Origin: DASSWG01 sp035705295
GTDB taxonomy: Bacteria > Bacteroidota > Bacteroidia > Flavobacteriales > Flavobacteriaceae
Direction of reading: 5' to 3'
DNA length: 47,799 bases
Assembly (NCBI GenBank): GCA_035705295.1
Contig: DASSWG010000143.1
Coordinates: 1 to 47,799, forward strand
Position 1 is the first letter of the stretch. Each line of letters begins with the position of its first letter. The position numbers were made by a program, and so were the translations under genes. Positions 15,928 through 24,494 of this stretch are shown here, piece after piece. Under the pieces are notes generated by a model. It saw nothing but the letters and a program-made list of their open reading frames with translations. It did no database searches and had not been told where the DNA came from.

Positions 15928-17862
15928 TCACTTTTTAAGTTCATCCTTGCTGTCTTTAAAATCGCTTTCCCCCAAATCGTAGGGTTCTTGTTCGGGCAGT
16001 TTGCGTTCGTCGTCTTCTACTCCGTGAGTCAAGCGTTTCAAAGGTTTCAGTATTAAAATGATCAACAAACCAAAGATGACGGTAAAAATGGTAATTCCCA
16101 CAAAAGTCCTAAATTCCAATTTGGATTGTACTTCGTCAATAATGAAAATTCCGCCATAATTGATTTTATCGCCCGTGATTGCTTTTTTTGCGTCCGGATT
16201 TTTGGAAAATTTAAAGGTTGCCGAATACGGATTTTCTTTTGTGATATTATTTTCTTTAAGAATTTGGATGATTTCTTGCTTTTTCTCCGTTTTTTCAAAC
16301 GCGATCAAATCCAAAACCGGTTTTCCGGTGGCGGCTTCCACGGCCATAAACTCACCGCTTACCGGATAAAGTTCGGCATTGATCCTAAAATCCTTGCCTT
16401 TTGCAAGTGTGCTGTCCGCCGGGTTTAAATAGGGCGATATGTCGGAAGGCGAAGCGACCAGTTCAATATTTGTGGGTTCCCCTTGAGAGAATTCCCCGAC
16501 AATTCCTGCAACTTTGTTTCCCAAACCGGTGGCCGCAAAGTAGAGTCCCATCATAATGGAAGCGTATTTTACGGGTGAAAGTTTGGTGACAAAAGATAAG
16601 GCCACGGGCGATGAACTCAACTCTCCAATGGTGTGGAAAAGGTACGCAAGCACCAACCAATACATTGCGGAAGCTCCGCTTGCTTGATATTCTTTGGAGG
16701 CAAAAGCCATAAAAATAAAACCGAGCCCCATTATGATGATCCCCGAGGCCATTTTAAAAATGGAGGAAGCTTCTTTTCCTTTCAGTTTTCGACTGGCCCA
16801 AAAATTGGCCACCAACACTCCGAAAATAATAATAAATGCCGCATTTAACGATTGGAACCAAGAAGCTGGAACCACAACATTGAGGAATTGTATGGTCCGG
16901 TCGGTTTTTTCCATGGCATAGATGTTCATCAAGCCACCGGCTTGTTCAAAAGCGCCCCAAAAAACGATGGTCATCATAAAAGAAATTAGGATAACCACAA
17001 AACGGTCTTTCATGATTTTCTCGGTCAAATCTTTGTAAATCATCAAAACCATTCCAACCACCAAGCTCAAGAAAATAAACAACAAGCCATAACCAAAGTG
17101 AACAGCTACCAGCCAATAAACCGAAAATGCCATAAGAATAGCGGTGATCGTCAATTGCAAAGGAGATTTGAAAAGGCCTTTGAACAAGTCAACGAACGAA
17201 GCTCCTTGGCTTTCTTCTTTGGAAAGTTTGTTGCCCACTCCTTTCAAATAGCGTTGTCCAAAGATAAAGGTCAGCAAACCGAGGAACATTCCAATTCCGG
17301 CAAGGCCGAAACCATAGTGCCATCCGATATTTTCGCCCACGTATCCAACAATCAAAGCAGAAAGTAATGCACCGGTATTGATTCCGATGTAAAAAATCGT
17401 GAAGCCTTTGTCGCGCCGGATGTCTCCTTTTTTGTACAAGCCGCCGACCATGGTCGAAATATTGGCTTTTAACATTCCCACCCCGAGAACGATCAATGTC
17501 AACCCCGAATAAAACGCCCACATTTCTTCGACCGCCAAGATTCCATGACCCATGGTCAACAAGATGCCACCTATCAACACGGTGTTTTTTTGCCCCAACC
17601 ATTTATCGGCGATGATCCCACCGGGAATACAGGCCACATAGACCAACATGGTGTACCAGCCATACAAAACGATCGCTTCCCCGTTGGTCCAACCCAGTCC
17701 AGGGTTTGCCTCGGTGGTTTCGCTCACCAAATACAGCACCAAAATGGCGCGCATTCCGTAGTAGGAAAAGCGCTCCCACATTTCCGTGAAAAACAAAACG
17801 TAAAGGCCAACAGGATGGCCGAAAAGTTGTTTTTGTTGTCCGACTGCTACGTTATTTTCCAT
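15928..17862 (-). CDS. POT family transporter with a large periplasmic insertion
   Basis: This 644-residue oligopeptide:proton symporter has the same signature (EMWERFSYYGMRAILVLYL near residue 30 and FWGAFEQAGGLMNIYA in the middle). Compared with its neighbour it carries about 130 extra residues between the last two membrane helices (roughly 460-590, SPSDISPYLNPADSTLAKG to INYGGIFIIDEVQ). By the 14-helix topology this faces the periplasm. The inserted part is soluble, charged and of no recognised fold. The acidic tail (EDDERKLPEQEPYDLGESD) is cytoplasmic. The DPP-IV gene ends 50 bases upstream, so peptidase and transporter are probably co-transcribed. Confidence 0.93.
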   Translation of the reverse strand: MENNVAVGQQKQLFGHPVGLYVLFFTEMWERFSYYGMRAILVLYLVSETTEANPGLGWTNGEAIVLYGWYTMLVYVACIPGGIIADKWLGQKNTVLIGGILLTMGHGILAVEEMWAFYSGLTLIVLGVGMLKANISTMVGGLYKKGDIRRDKGFTIFYIGINTGALLSALIVGYVGENIGWHYGFGLAGIGMFLGLLTFIFGQRYLKGVGNKLSKEESQGASFVDLFKGLFKSPLQLTITAILMAFSVYWLVAVHFGYGLLFIFLSLVVGMVLMIYKDLTEKIMKDRFVVILISFMMTIVFWGAFEQAGGLMNIYAMEKTDRTIQFLNVVVPASWFQSLNAAFIIIFGVLVANFWASRKLKGKEASSIFKMASGIIIMGLGFIFMAFASKEYQASGASAMYWLVLAYLFHTIGELSSSPVALSFVTKLSPVKYASIMMGLYFAATGLGNKVAGIVGEFSQGEPTNIELVASPSDISPYLNPADSTLAKGKDFRINAELYPVSGEFMAVEAATGKPVLDLIAFEKTEKKQEIIQILKENNITKENPYSATFKFSKNPDAKKAITGDKINYGGIFIIDEVQSKLEFRTFVGITIFTVIFGLLIILILKPLKRLTHGVEDDERKLPEQEPYDLGESDFKDSKDELKK

Positions 17863-17912
17863 AGTAAATTGTTGTTTTGCCCCCTATCAATTATGGGATG
17901 ACATTAATTTGG

Positions 17913-20090
17913 TTATAAATTTTCTTTGATAAAATTCGTCATTAAAGTATATAAATGAATACGGGTGTTGCCACCGTAAATACCATGATTTTTGTCCGGA
18001 TAAATCGCCCATTGAAATTGCTTTCGTGCTTGGATCAATGCAGCAACCAATTGCATGGTGTTTTGTACATGCACGTTGTCATCGCCACTCCCGTGAACCA
18101 GCAAAAACGGATCTTCCAAACCATCGACATGCGTGATGGGCGAGTTTTCATCATAACCACTCGGATTTTCCTGTGGGGTGGTCATATATCGTTCGGTATA
18201 GACCGTGTCGTAAAAACGCCAACTGGTCACCGGCGCGACCGCTATTGCCATCGCAAAAGTTTCCGGAGCTTGGAAAATGGCGTTACTGGCCATAAACCCG
18301 CCATAGCTCCACCCCCAAATTCCAATTCGGTTTTCATCAATGTAATCGCGGCTTCCCAATAATTTTGCCGCCGCAACTTGGTCTTCGAGCTCGTATTTTC
18401 CCAATTGCAATTGGGTGACTTTTTTGAATTCCGTGCCTTTCAATCCCGTTCCGCGGCCGTCGACACAAGCAATGATGTAACCTTCTTGCGCCAACAGTTG
18501 GTACCAATAATCGTTGGTGCCAAAAAACCGGTTGGAAACCGATTGCGAACCCGGCCCGGAATATTGGTACATGAACAAGGGGTATTTTTTATTGGGGTCG
18601 AAATTTGGCGGTTTGATCATCCACATATTCAAATCGTTTCCGTTGATGTGAATGGTGGAAAATTCTTTTTCCGATAAGTGGTAGGGTTTTAAAAACTCCA
18701 ACAATTTCGAGTTGTCTTTTATTTCGCGCACCAATTTTCCGTTTTTTGCCAAGTGCAGGGTGAAAATATAAGGTGTGTCGGCACTCGTGTAGGAATTGAT
18801 AAAATAGGTGTAGTCCGCACTGAAATCCGCACTGTTTGTGCCTGTTCTTTGGGTCAATTGCACTTTGTTCGTTCCATTTGTCCGAATCGAAAACACATCG
18901 CGGTTGATGCTCCCGTTTTCGGTACTTTGAAAATAAATCCGCCCGGTGTTCGGGTCGAAACCGTAAAAACTGGTCACCACCCATTGGCCGACGGTCACTT
19001 GGTTCAGCAATTCACCGGTTTTGGAATAGTGATAAATATGGTTCCACCCACTTTTTTCGCTGGTCCAAATAAAACTGTTGTCGTTCAAAAAGGTAAGGTC
19101 GTCGTCAATGTCAATATAGGTGTCGTTGGTTTCGTTCAAAACCACTTTCGCTTGATTGGTGGCCGCATTAACAAAGATGAGGTTCAAATTGTTCTGGTGG
19201 CGATTCATGGTTTGCACGCTCAAAATAGTTGCATCGCTGGTCCATTTGATCCGCGGAATGTATTCATATTCCACCGGAAGATCAACTTCACTTATTTCTT
19301 GCGAAGCAAGATCATACATATGCAAGGTCACATCCGAGTTTTCCTCGCCCGCTTTTGGATATTTGATCACTTCTTGGGTCGGGTAGAGTTGTTCGCCGTA
19401 GGTTCCATAAACATCCATGGAAAAACGCGGAACATCGGTTTCGTCAAAACGCAGAAAAGCGATTTTGGTGCCGGTTTTGTTCCAATCGAACGCGCGCACG
19501 AAAGCGAATTCCTCTTCATAGACCCAATCGGTAACCCCGTTGATGATCTTGTGCATCACGCCATCGGTGGTGACTTGTATGGTTTCATCCGAATTCAAAT
19601 CCTTGATGTAAATATTGTTTTCAAAAACGTAGGCCACTTTCGAAGCATCGGGCGAAAAAGTGGGTTCTTTGATTTTGTTTTCGCTCACTTTTTCAAGCGA
19701 ATTTGAATTCAAATCGTATACGTAATAAATTCCTTTGGAAGATCGGCGGTATATGGCTTCCACTTCTGTGGCGAGCAAAGCTTTGCTTTCGTCCTTGCTG
19801 AGCTCAAAGCCCGAAAAATAGTCCAATCCCTCCATTTTTTCGGTACTGATCAAGGTTCCGGTTTTTTCGCCGGTTTTATAGCTGTAAATGTCGATGCTGA
19901 GTTTTTGGGCGTCGCGATCGTAATTTCGAACAATGTATTCAGTGCCGTTGTTCAAGGATTCGAGCGATTGCATCCGTTCTTGGCGGAATTTACCGTTCCA
20001 TATTTCTTCGAGCGTTACGTCTTTGTCTTGGGCGGTCACTGCGGAAACAACGAGCAAAAAAAGCACAAAAATCGAATAAGTTCGTTTCAT
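17913..20090 (-). CDS. S9 family peptidase, dipeptidyl peptidase IV type
   Basis: This 725-residue exported serine peptidase begins with a signal peptide (MKRTYSIFVLFLLVVSAVTA). A DPP-IV beta-propeller spans about 50-470 and includes DWVYEEEFAF, the Glu-rich motif that binds the substrate N-terminus. The alpha/beta-hydrolase domain has Ser595 in GWSYGG, the Asp pair 670/671 in HGSGDDNVH and His702 in DKNHGIYGG. It should release N-terminal dipeptides, preferably X-Pro or X-Ala, in the periplasm. The next two genes on the same strand are peptide importers, which fits a peptide-scavenging unit. A TAAACTTG near-match to the -7 box lies upstream. Confidence 0.95.
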   Translation of the reverse strand: MKRTYSIFVLFLLVVSAVTAQDKDVTLEEIWNGKFRQERMQSLESLNNGTEYIVRNYDRDAQKLSIDIYSYKTGEKTGTLISTEKMEGLDYFSGFELSKDESKALLATEVEAIYRRSSKGIYYVYDLNSNSLEKVSENKIKEPTFSPDASKVAYVFENNIYIKDLNSDETIQVTTDGVMHKIINGVTDWVYEEEFAFVRAFDWNKTGTKIAFLRFDETDVPRFSMDVYGTYGEQLYPTQEVIKYPKAGEENSDVTLHMYDLASQEISEVDLPVEYEYIPRIKWTSDATILSVQTMNRHQNNLNLIFVNAATNQAKVVLNETNDTYIDIDDDLTFLNDNSFIWTSEKSGWNHIYHYSKTGELLNQVTVGQWVVTSFYGFDPNTGRIYFQSTENGSINRDVFSIRTNGTNKVQLTQRTGTNSADFSADYTYFINSYTSADTPYIFTLHLAKNGKLVREIKDNSKLLEFLKPYHLSEKEFSTIHINGNDLNMWMIKPPNFDPNKKYPLFMYQYSGPGSQSVSNRFFGTNDYWYQLLAQEGYIIACVDGRGTGLKGTEFKKVTQLQLGKYELEDQVAAAKLLGSRDYIDENRIGIWGWSYGGFMASNAIFQAPETFAMAIAVAPVTSWRFYDTVYTERYMTTPQENPSGYDENSPITHVDGLEDPFLLVHGSGDDNVHVQNTMQLVAALIQARKQFQWAIYPDKNHGIYGGNTRIHLYTLMTNFIKENL

Positions 20091-20254
20091 AAAAATTCCC
20101 TTGGATTATTTTGAGGGTCAAGTTTACTAAAAAATCTCGGAACAAGACGTCTTTTTCAAGTTAAATCCTAAGTGTTTGTTAAAATAGGGTGAGGAGAAGT
20201 TTTTTGAAGCAGCTCTTAGATAAATAATTTATGAGGGTCTAATGAAAATTTCAA

Positions 20255-20262
20255 TATATTTG
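20255..20262 (+). promoter_or_regulatory. candidate -7 box for the TPR gene
   Basis: TATATTTG matches TAnnTTTG exactly but sits 80 bases before the ATG at 20343, so a longer leader is implied. Nothing else is recognisable in the 250-base divergent gap. Confidence 0.4.
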
Positions 20263-20342
20263 AAAACTGGTTTTTTGAATTTTAAAAATCACCAAAAACC
20301 TATGTATAACGACATTTATATAAACGAATTACTACCAGCCCT

Positions 20343-21272
20343 ATGAAAAAATCAATACTCTTAATTATCATTTTGACAAGCATTGCGACCTTTGGGCAAA
20401 ACGAACGTATATTCAAATTAATGCAAGAAGGAAATAAGGCATACGAAAACAAAAATTTACAAACGGCAAAAGAAAAGTTCTTGAATATCATTGAAATAGA
20501 TCCCATTAATAAAGACGCCCTCTTTAACCTAGCTGCCACAGAATTGTATTTGGGAAACAAGGATAAGGCTTGTGAATATTTTCAGAAATCATACAAATTG
20601 GGGGCATGGCAAGCCTACGATTTAATCAACACTTATTGTAATGATATAAACAAGTTGATGAAAGAAGGAAACAAAGCATTTGAAAACAACGATTTTCAAA
20701 CGGCAAGTAACAAATTCCGAAAGGTCATTGAAATAGATTCTACCCACAAAAATGCCTTTTGGAAGTTGGCCAACACGGAATTACACATGGGCAAAAAGGA
20801 TAAAGCCTGTGGGCATTTTCACAAATTATATGAATTAAATGCGGTAAATGCGTATGATACAATAGTTAGATATTGTGGTAAGTTAAAATATGTGGATAAA
20901 ATGCTCTTGGAACATGTTGAGGAAATGCCAAAATTCAAAACGGATAACGGCTATTTACCCGTGTATATTTTTAAAAACAGTGGTGCTCGAAGATTTCACC
21001 CATCTTTTCTCAAATTATTGGAAAGAACATTAGACAAGGATAAAGGACTAAAAAAGTTAGATGGGAGGGTACAGCTTCTTTTCATACTTGATATTACTGG
21101 ACGTTTTTCAGTCATAGGAATCAGGGGAGAAGAAATTGCTGAAAACGAAAGGGAAAGTTATAGAAAAAAATTAGAATCAGCCCTTAACAATATAGCAGAG
21201 ATAATTCCTGCCAAATATCAGAATAAAAATGTAGGAATAAAATCGCTTTCCGCTTTGCCACTTATTTTTTAA
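20343..21272 (+). CDS. TPR protein with a TonB-C-like tail
   Basis: This 309-residue exported protein has a signal peptide (MKKSILLIIILTSIATFG). It has two tandem copies of an 80-residue block: KLMQEGNKAYENKNLQTAKE and KLMKEGNKAFENNDFQTASN, each ending in a KDKAC.(Y/H)F helix. These are TPR-type helical repeats. The C-terminal 110 residues (QLLFILDITGRFSVIGIRG onward) look like a TonB C-terminal or related domain. The gene looks more A+T-rich than its neighbours and stands alone between two divergent units, so recent acquisition is possible. No precise function can be given. Confidence 0.7.
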   Translation: MKKSILLIIILTSIATFGQNERIFKLMQEGNKAYENKNLQTAKEKFLNIIEIDPINKDALFNLAATELYLGNKDKACEYFQKSYKLGAWQAYDLINTYCNDINKLMKEGNKAFENNDFQTASNKFRKVIEIDSTHKNAFWKLANTELHMGKKDKACGHFHKLYELNAVNAYDTIVRYCGKLKYVDKMLLEHVEEMPKFKTDNGYLPVYIFKNSGARRFHPSFLKLLERTLDKDKGLKKLDGRVQLLFILDITGRFSVIGIRGEEIAENERESYRKKLESALNNIAEIIPAKYQNKNVGIKSLSALPLIF

Positions 21273-21542
21273 ACAATTTCCATAAAAGGAAAACCAAAGG
21301 CTCTTTGACAGTGTTTAGATAAGGGAAAAACCTGTTTTTAACATTGCATTTCCATAACCAAGTAAAATCATCAAAGCTCAAAACAATTGCTTTTGCAGCT
21401 CATTTTTATTGATTTTTGAGCTATATTTGAATAGTCCTTGAGCTTCAAACAAAAAATTGATAAACAAACAAGACCGCAATTCATTTCTGGTGAATATTCG
21501 GTTTCGTGCGCCGCTTTGCACACTTAAATTCCACAAGCTTTG

Positions 21543-21550
21543 TACCTTTG
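21543..21550 (+). promoter_or_regulatory. -7 box for the HMG-CoA reductase gene
   Basis: TACCTTTG matches TAnnTTTG and lies 18 bases before the ATG at 21569. It falls inside the longer reading frame that begins at 21506, which rules that upstream ATG out as the start. The gap upstream from 21273 shows no other clear feature. Confidence 0.65.
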
Positions 21551-21568
21551 CGCCATCAACAATTTTTT

Positions 21569-22882
21569 ATGAAAAATTCAATATCCGGTTTTTCCAAATT
21601 ATCGAAGGAAGAAAAAATCACTTGGTTGTCCAAAACCTACCTGAAAAATGCAACTGCAGCTGTCGATGTTTTGAAACAATATTGGAACCCCGATGCCAAA
21701 CTTCAACAACTGCACGACGAGTTTACCGAAAACACGGTTTCCAATTTTTATTTGCCGTTCGGCATTGCCCCGAATTTTGTCATCAACGAGCGCTCGTACG
21801 CCGTTCCGATGGTCGTCGAAGAAAGTTCGGTGATCGCCGCCGCCAGCAAAGCCGCAAAATTTTGGGCTGTGCGCGGAGGTTTTAAAACCAAGGTGCTGGG
21901 CACCAAAAAAACCGGGCAAGTGCATTTTATGTTTCCTGGGAAAAAGGAAAATTTGATCTCGTTTTTTAACCATTGCCGACCGAAAATGTTGGAACAAACC
22001 CAACACATTTCCAAAAACATGGAAAAACGCGGCGGTGGGATTGTGGACATTGAATTGAAAGACAAAACCCGTGAACTTCCCAATTATTACCAATTGCACG
22101 CCACTTTTGAAACCTTGGACGCGATGGGCGCCAATTTTATCAACTCGTGTTTGGAGCAATTCGGGAAAACTTTCGAATTCGAAGCACAAAAATTTCCCCG
22201 ATTTTCCGCGGAAGAAAAACAATTGCGGGTGGTAATGGCCATCCTTTCCAACTATGTGCCCGAATGCTTGGTGCGTGCGGAGGTGAATTGCCCGGTTGAA
22301 GAATTTTCCGAAGCCGGGATTGATGGAAAAACCTTTGCCAAAAAATTCATCCAGGCGGTCAAAATAGCGGAAATTGAGCCCATTCGTGCCGTGACGCACA
22401 ACAAAGGAATTATGAACGGCGTCGATGCAGTGGTGCTCGCCACCGGAAACGATTTTCGGGCGGTGGAAGCCGGTGTGCACGCTTTTGCCGCAAAAGATGG
22501 GAAATATACCAGTTTGACCCACGCCAAAGTTGAAAATGGGATTTTTTATTTTTGGATCGAAATTCCACTGGCGTTGGGAACGGTCGGCGGGCTCACCAAT
22601 TTGCACCCCTTGGTAAAGGCTGCTTTGGAAATTTTGCAAAGACCCTCCGCGAAAGAATTGATGGAAATCGCCGCCGCCGCCGGATTGGCACAAAATTTTG
22701 CCGCCGTAAAATCCTTGGTGACCACCGGTATTCAAAAAGGCCATATGAAAATGCACCTGCTGAACATGTTGAACCAGCACCAAGCCACCGATGTGGAAAA
22801 AGCCACGATTATTGAGCAGTTCGAAACCCGCCCGATCACGCACAGCGCTGTGGTGAAGGCCATTGAAGAATTACGGCAATGA
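21569..22882 (+). CDS. Hydroxymethylglutaryl-CoA reductase, class II type
   Basis: This 437-residue enzyme makes (or in degradative organisms consumes) mevalonate from HMG-CoA with NAD(P)H in the cytoplasm. Class II features are the start ISGFSKLSKEEKITWL, the ENTVSNFYLPFGIAPNFVIN substrate loop, TLDAMGANFINSC and GTVGGLTNLHPLVKAALEIL. A catalytic Lys is in AVTHNKGIMNG and a C-terminal His in IQKGHMKMHLLNM. In Flavobacteriia such enzymes feed the mevalonate route to isoprenoids. The stop overlaps the next gene by four bases (ATGA), so the pair is translationally coupled. The start at 21569 is fixed by the promoter box just upstream. Confidence 0.95.
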   Translation: MKNSISGFSKLSKEEKITWLSKTYLKNATAAVDVLKQYWNPDAKLQQLHDEFTENTVSNFYLPFGIAPNFVINERSYAVPMVVEESSVIAAASKAAKFWAVRGGFKTKVLGTKKTGQVHFMFPGKKENLISFFNHCRPKMLEQTQHISKNMEKRGGGIVDIELKDKTRELPNYYQLHATFETLDAMGANFINSCLEQFGKTFEFEAQKFPRFSAEEKQLRVVMAILSNYVPECLVRAEVNCPVEEFSEAGIDGKTFAKKFIQAVKIAEIEPIRAVTHNKGIMNGVDAVVLATGNDFRAVEAGVHAFAAKDGKYTSLTHAKVENGIFYFWIEIPLALGTVGGLTNLHPLVKAALEILQRPSAKELMEIAAAAGLAQNFAAVKSLVTTGIQKGHMKMHLLNMLNQHQATDVEKATIIEQFETRPITHSAVVKAIEELRQ

Positions 22883-23787
22883 AAACTGATTTTTACAGCC
22901 ACGGAAAATTATTGCTTACCGCCGAATACGTGGTGCTCGACGGCGCAAAAGCCTTGGCAGTGCCGACAAAATTGGGGCAATCTTTGGAGGTTTTTCCAAC
23001 CGAAAACAAGGAGTTGCATTGGAAAAGCATCAACGAAAAAAACGAAGTTTGGCTAGAAGAAAAATTTCAATTGCCGTTTGAAAAAAATGGGGGAACAAAA
23101 AATCCTGTAGCCAAAAAATTGTTGCAAATTTTGACCGAAGCAGCTCGTTTCAACCCGAATTTATTTATAAAAAATCAAGGTTTTCAAGTCACCACAAAAA
23201 TGGAATTTCCGCAAAATTGGGGTTTGGGGAGTTCTTCCACCCTGATTAACAACCTCGCCGAATGGTTTCAAATCGATGCTTATGAATTATTGGAAAAAAC
23301 CTTTGGTGGAAGTGGGTACGACATTGCTTGCGCAAAAAACGATTCCCCGATTGTTTTTGAAAGGTATGGAAAAGAAAAAACGGTTTCCCGCGCAGCGTTT
23401 TCCCCGATTTTCAAAAACCAACTTTTTTTCGTGCATTTGAACCAAAAGCAAGACAGCCGAAAAGCGATCGAACATTACCGAAAGCAAGAAAAAAAGCACC
23501 TTTCCGAAGCAATTATCGATATTTCTAAAATCACCGAGAAATTGATCGTGTGTGAAAAAATGGAAGATTTTGAAAAATTACTGACCCATCACGAACAAAT
23601 AATTTCTTCATTGATCGGGCTTCCACCGGTCAAAAAGCAGCTTTTTTCTGATTATCCCCACGTAATCAAAAGCCTAGGCGGTTGGGGCGGTGATTTTGTG
23701 TTGGTGGTCGGCGGCGAAAACGAAAAAGACTATTTCCGAAAAAAGGGCTTTGAAACCATAGTGGATTATACAAGAATGGTGTTGTAA
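22879..23787 (+). CDS. GYDIA family GHMP kinase
   Basis: This 302-residue small-molecule kinase has the GHMP start SHGKLLLTAEYVVLDGAKALA and a phosphate-binding loop GLGSSS at residues 115-120. The family tag GYDIA is at 146-150, and the C-terminal motif 3 is SLGGWGGDFVLVVGG. GHMP kinases of this branch sit beside HMG-CoA reductase in Bacteroidota and probably phosphorylate mevalonate or phosphomevalonate; the exact substrate is inferred from context. The four-base overlap with the reductase supports a shared pathway. Confidence 0.9.
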   Translation: MKTDFYSHGKLLLTAEYVVLDGAKALAVPTKLGQSLEVFPTENKELHWKSINEKNEVWLEEKFQLPFEKNGGTKNPVAKKLLQILTEAARFNPNLFIKNQGFQVTTKMEFPQNWGLGSSSTLINNLAEWFQIDAYELLEKTFGGSGYDIACAKNDSPIVFERYGKEKTVSRAAFSPIFKNQLFFVHLNQKQDSRKAIEHYRKQEKKHLSEAIIDISKITEKLIVCEKMEDFEKLLTHHEQIISSLIGLPPVKKQLFSDYPHVIKSLGGWGGDFVLVVGGENEKDYFRKKGFETIVDYTRMVL

Positions 23788-23794
23788 AATCCGT

Positions 23795-24292
23795 TCAAGG
23801 CTCATCGATCACCCGCCTTGCCATCATAAACGCTTCGTTCCAATAAGCTTGGCTCAAGCTGGAAACAATGACGCCCCGCGAAGTGGAAGAATGAACAAAG
23901 GCAATTTCCCCATCCGAAACGCTGATCACCAAGCCCACATGGTTGATGACGTTCCGGTTTTTGTTGGTTTGAAAAAAAAGCAAATCGCCAGGTGAAACTT
24001 CCCTCATTTTCAATCGTTCGCCTTCCAAAGACATTGCCCGCGAAGTGCGCGGAAGCGGAATGTTTTCTTTCTGAAAAGCAACATAGATTAAGCCCGAACA
24101 ATCCATTCCGCTCTTGGTGGTTCCGCCATATTTGTAGGGTGTTCCTTCAAATTTTAGCGCATTTTCAACCACGTTTGTGCGTTTTTTGCCCACTTTTTCA
24201 AGGGAAACATTATTGTCGGAAAAACTTCGTTTGGAAGAACCGCAGGAAATCAACAAAAAAGAACAAACAAAAAGCAACCAGAAAGTCCGCAT
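23795..24292 (-). CDS. NlpC/P60 family C40 peptidase, lipoprotein
   Basis: This 165-residue lipoprotein has a signal and lipobox LLISCGSS with lipidated Cys17. The catalytic triad is Cys65 in GGTTKSGMDCSGLIY, His118 in VINHVGLVIS and a third residue near His134 in AFVHSSTSRGV. These enzymes cut D-Glu-diaminopimelate or related bonds in peptidoglycan stems, here from the outer or inner membrane surface. The ATG at 24292 starts a proper lipoprotein signal; an upstream in-frame start at 24325 would spoil it. The gene is convergent with the GHMP kinase and divergent from dnaE. Confidence 0.93.
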   Translation of the reverse strand: MRTFWLLFVCSFLLISCGSSKRSFSDNNVSLEKVGKKRTNVVENALKFEGTPYKYGGTTKSGMDCSGLIYVAFQKENIPLPRTSRAMSLEGERLKMREVSPGDLLFFQTNKNRNVINHVGLVISVSDGEIAFVHSSTSRGVIVSSLSQAYWNEAFMMARRVIDEP

Positions 24293-24494
24293 GAAAAAAT
24301 TTTTGAATTTGCGATAAAGGTACATTTTTCATGGAAAATGAACGGTTTTTTTCATTTTCCTGTTTATGAACAAGCGCAGAACGATTCTAACAAATTGTTG
24401 ATATAAAAAATCGTTTTCCCGAAAAATCCATTTTGTTTGCAACGAATATTCCCTAATTTTAAGCATTCGTTTTTCCGTCCAAAAACCACAGAAT

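Noticed and set aside
13949..17862. recent tandem duplication of POT transporters
   Set aside because: The two proteins share family motifs but differ widely in sequence and in the periplasmic insert, so any duplication is old.
18753..19706. 317-codon plus-strand frame opposite the DPP-IV gene
   Set aside because: It is antisense to a peptidase with intact catalytic motifs and has no promoter or domain of its own.
21599..22843. 414-codon minus-strand frame opposite the HMG-CoA reductase
   Set aside because: It is fully antisense to a conserved enzyme and its translation is rich in Phe/Gly/His with no family features.
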